Part shown: positions 13,256 to 13,793 of the stretch, piece after piece
Numbering within the stretch: the first letter of the stretch is position 1
Layout of the letters: each line of letters opens with the position of its first letter
Origin: Candidatus Methylomirabilota bacterium
Lineage (GTDB): Bacteria > Methylomirabilota > Methylomirabilia > Methylomirabilales > 2-02-FULL-66-22
Direction: 5' to 3'
Length of the DNA: 13,793 nucleotides
Assembly (NCBI GenBank): GCA_016208645.1
Contig: JACQXP010000119.1
Span: forward strand, 1 to 13,793
Program-made: the position numbers and the translations under genes
The notes under the pieces: generated by a model
Database searches by the model: none
What the model saw: only the letters and a program-made list of their open reading frames with translations
Told to the model about the DNA's origin: nothing

Positions 13256-13357
13256 TCTGGCAACCGGGCGATCCGGCAATCTGGCAACTGGGCAATCAGG
13301 CGATTAGGCAATCGGGAGCTCCGAGTCGCCAGGTTGCCTGATCGCCAAATCGCCCGA
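13256..13357. repeat. Inverted octamer-repeat array (7 units forward, 4 reverse)
   Basis: Seven consecutive 8-bp units with consensus TCNGGCAA (such as TCTGGCAA, TCCGGCAA, TTAGGCAA) run from 13256 to 13311. After a 14-bp centre holding the palindrome GGAGCTCC (13315-13322), four more units run in the opposite orientation (13326-13357: TCGCCAGG, TTGCCTGA, TCGCCAAA, TCGCCCGA). The arrays can pair with each other. The element begins one base after the zinc-protein stop and lies before the ABC-F gene. The rest of 13358-13503 holds no gene I can support. Confidence 0.82.
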
Positions 13358-13503
13358 CGGCCCGCCCGGGTCCTGAATCCAGCGCAATCCCGCCGCCTTC
13401 CTTGCCCCGCCCGCATTCTCGTAGTATGGTTTTGTGCCCTCCTGGCGCGCGGGAGCGTCCCGCGTCCTCAGATGGGATGTGGACCCAGATCGGTACGTTT
13501 GCC

Positions 13504-13793
13504 ATGATCCAGATCGAGGACATCAGTAAATCCTTCGGCGGGCAGGTCCTGTTCCGGGACCTGACGTGGCATATCACTAGGGGCCAGCGCGTCGGCCTGG
13601 TGGGCCCCAACGGCGCCGGCAAGACCACCCTCTGCCGCATCCTCACCGGCCAGATGGAGGTGGATTCCGCCCAAGTCCGGCGGGCGAAGTCCGCGACCAT
13701 CGGGTATCTGCCGCAAGAGATCGCCACGCCCGGCGACGGAACGGTCCTGGGCCACCTGCTGGCGGGGTTCCCCGAGATCGAGCGGCTGGAGGC
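13504..13793 (+). CDS. ABC-F family ATPase, N-terminal fragment
   Basis: 96 codons are present before the window ends. The protein opens MIQIEDISKSFGGQVLFRDL, has the Walker A motif GPNGAGKTT (about 34-42) and a Q-loop-like IGYLPQE (about 67-73). There is no membrane segment ahead of the nucleotide-binding domain. This pattern is that of ABC-F (Uup/EttA/YbiT-like) ribosome-associated ATPases, which have two such domains and no transporter partner. An in-frame ATG at 13477 would add nine residues (MWTQIGTFA); the shorter start fits the family. The ribosome site is weak for both. The remaining three quarters or more of the protein lie beyond the window, so subgroup cannot be given. Confidence 0.9.
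   Translation, partial: MIQIEDISKSFGGQVLFRDLTWHITRGQRVGLVGPNGAGKTTLCRILTGQMEVDSAQVRRAKSATIGYLPQEIATPGDGTVLGHLLAGFPEIERLE

Noticed and set aside
1..13793. CRISPR array, tRNA or rRNA genes, phage or secondary-metabolite clusters
   Set aside because: No regularly spaced repeat with unique spacers, no tRNA-like cloverleaf with TTCGAATC-type arm, and no structural phage or synthase genes were seen. The repeat arrays have units without spacers.

Overview
The window is GC-rich bacterial chromosome with compact genes on both strands and almost every third codon position G or C. Gene content (short Arg-rich proteins with a DRRxGERR motif, DUF3568-type lipoprotein, Uma2 protein, several HtrA-type proteins, numerous relics) suggests an uncultured high-GC lineage such as Methylomirabilota/Rokubacteria (NC10) or a deltaproteobacterial group. 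This placement is inference and was not tested by phylogeny.

Layout. 1-93: tail of a DUF423 membrane protein (+). 150-2769, minus strand: an SDR oxidoreductase (2023-2769), then a sugar-isomerase-like TIM barrel (896-1789), a 70-residue Arg-rich protein (637-849) and a DUF3568-type lipoprotein (150-569). A divergent intergenic region (2770-3005) separates these from a plus-strand run: a PLP-dependent threonine/serine dehydratase-like enzyme (3006-3977), QueF (4024-4428), a glucose/sorbosone dehydrogenase-like lipoprotein (4434-5561) and an OmpR-type two-component pair (5638-6309, 6468-7928). 8041-8596 is an aldo/keto reductase broken by an internal deletion. It meets, tail to tail, an HtrA-like protein that has lost its whole catalytic triad (8752-9672, minus). 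9673-10440 is a decayed accessory stretch with a possible transposase relic. It is followed by a good promoter, a perfect 59-bp tandem duplication and a Uma2-family gene (10546-11085). A complete, catalytically intact two-PDZ HtrA/DegQ protease (11241-12758), a small putative zinc-binding protein (12838-13254) and the start of an ABC-F ATPase (13504-end) close the window.

How the genes work together. SDR plus isomerase could act in carbohydrate or polyol catabolism, and QueF makes preQ1 for queuosine tRNA modification. The two-component pair, lipoproteins and HtrA proteins belong to the envelope. No phage, CRISPR or complete biosynthetic cluster is present.

The most unusual signal is not a gene. 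Four unrelated short-tandem-repeat arrays with a 7- or 8-bp unit lie in about 9 kb: at the 3' end of queF, between the two-component genes, inside the kinase ATPase domain, and before the ABC-F gene. Two of them are arranged as inverted arrays that could fold into long hairpins. Other signals worth attention are the triad-less HtrA paralogue near an active one, and the 59-bp duplication that places a 13-codon leader ORF between a promoter and the Uma2 gene.
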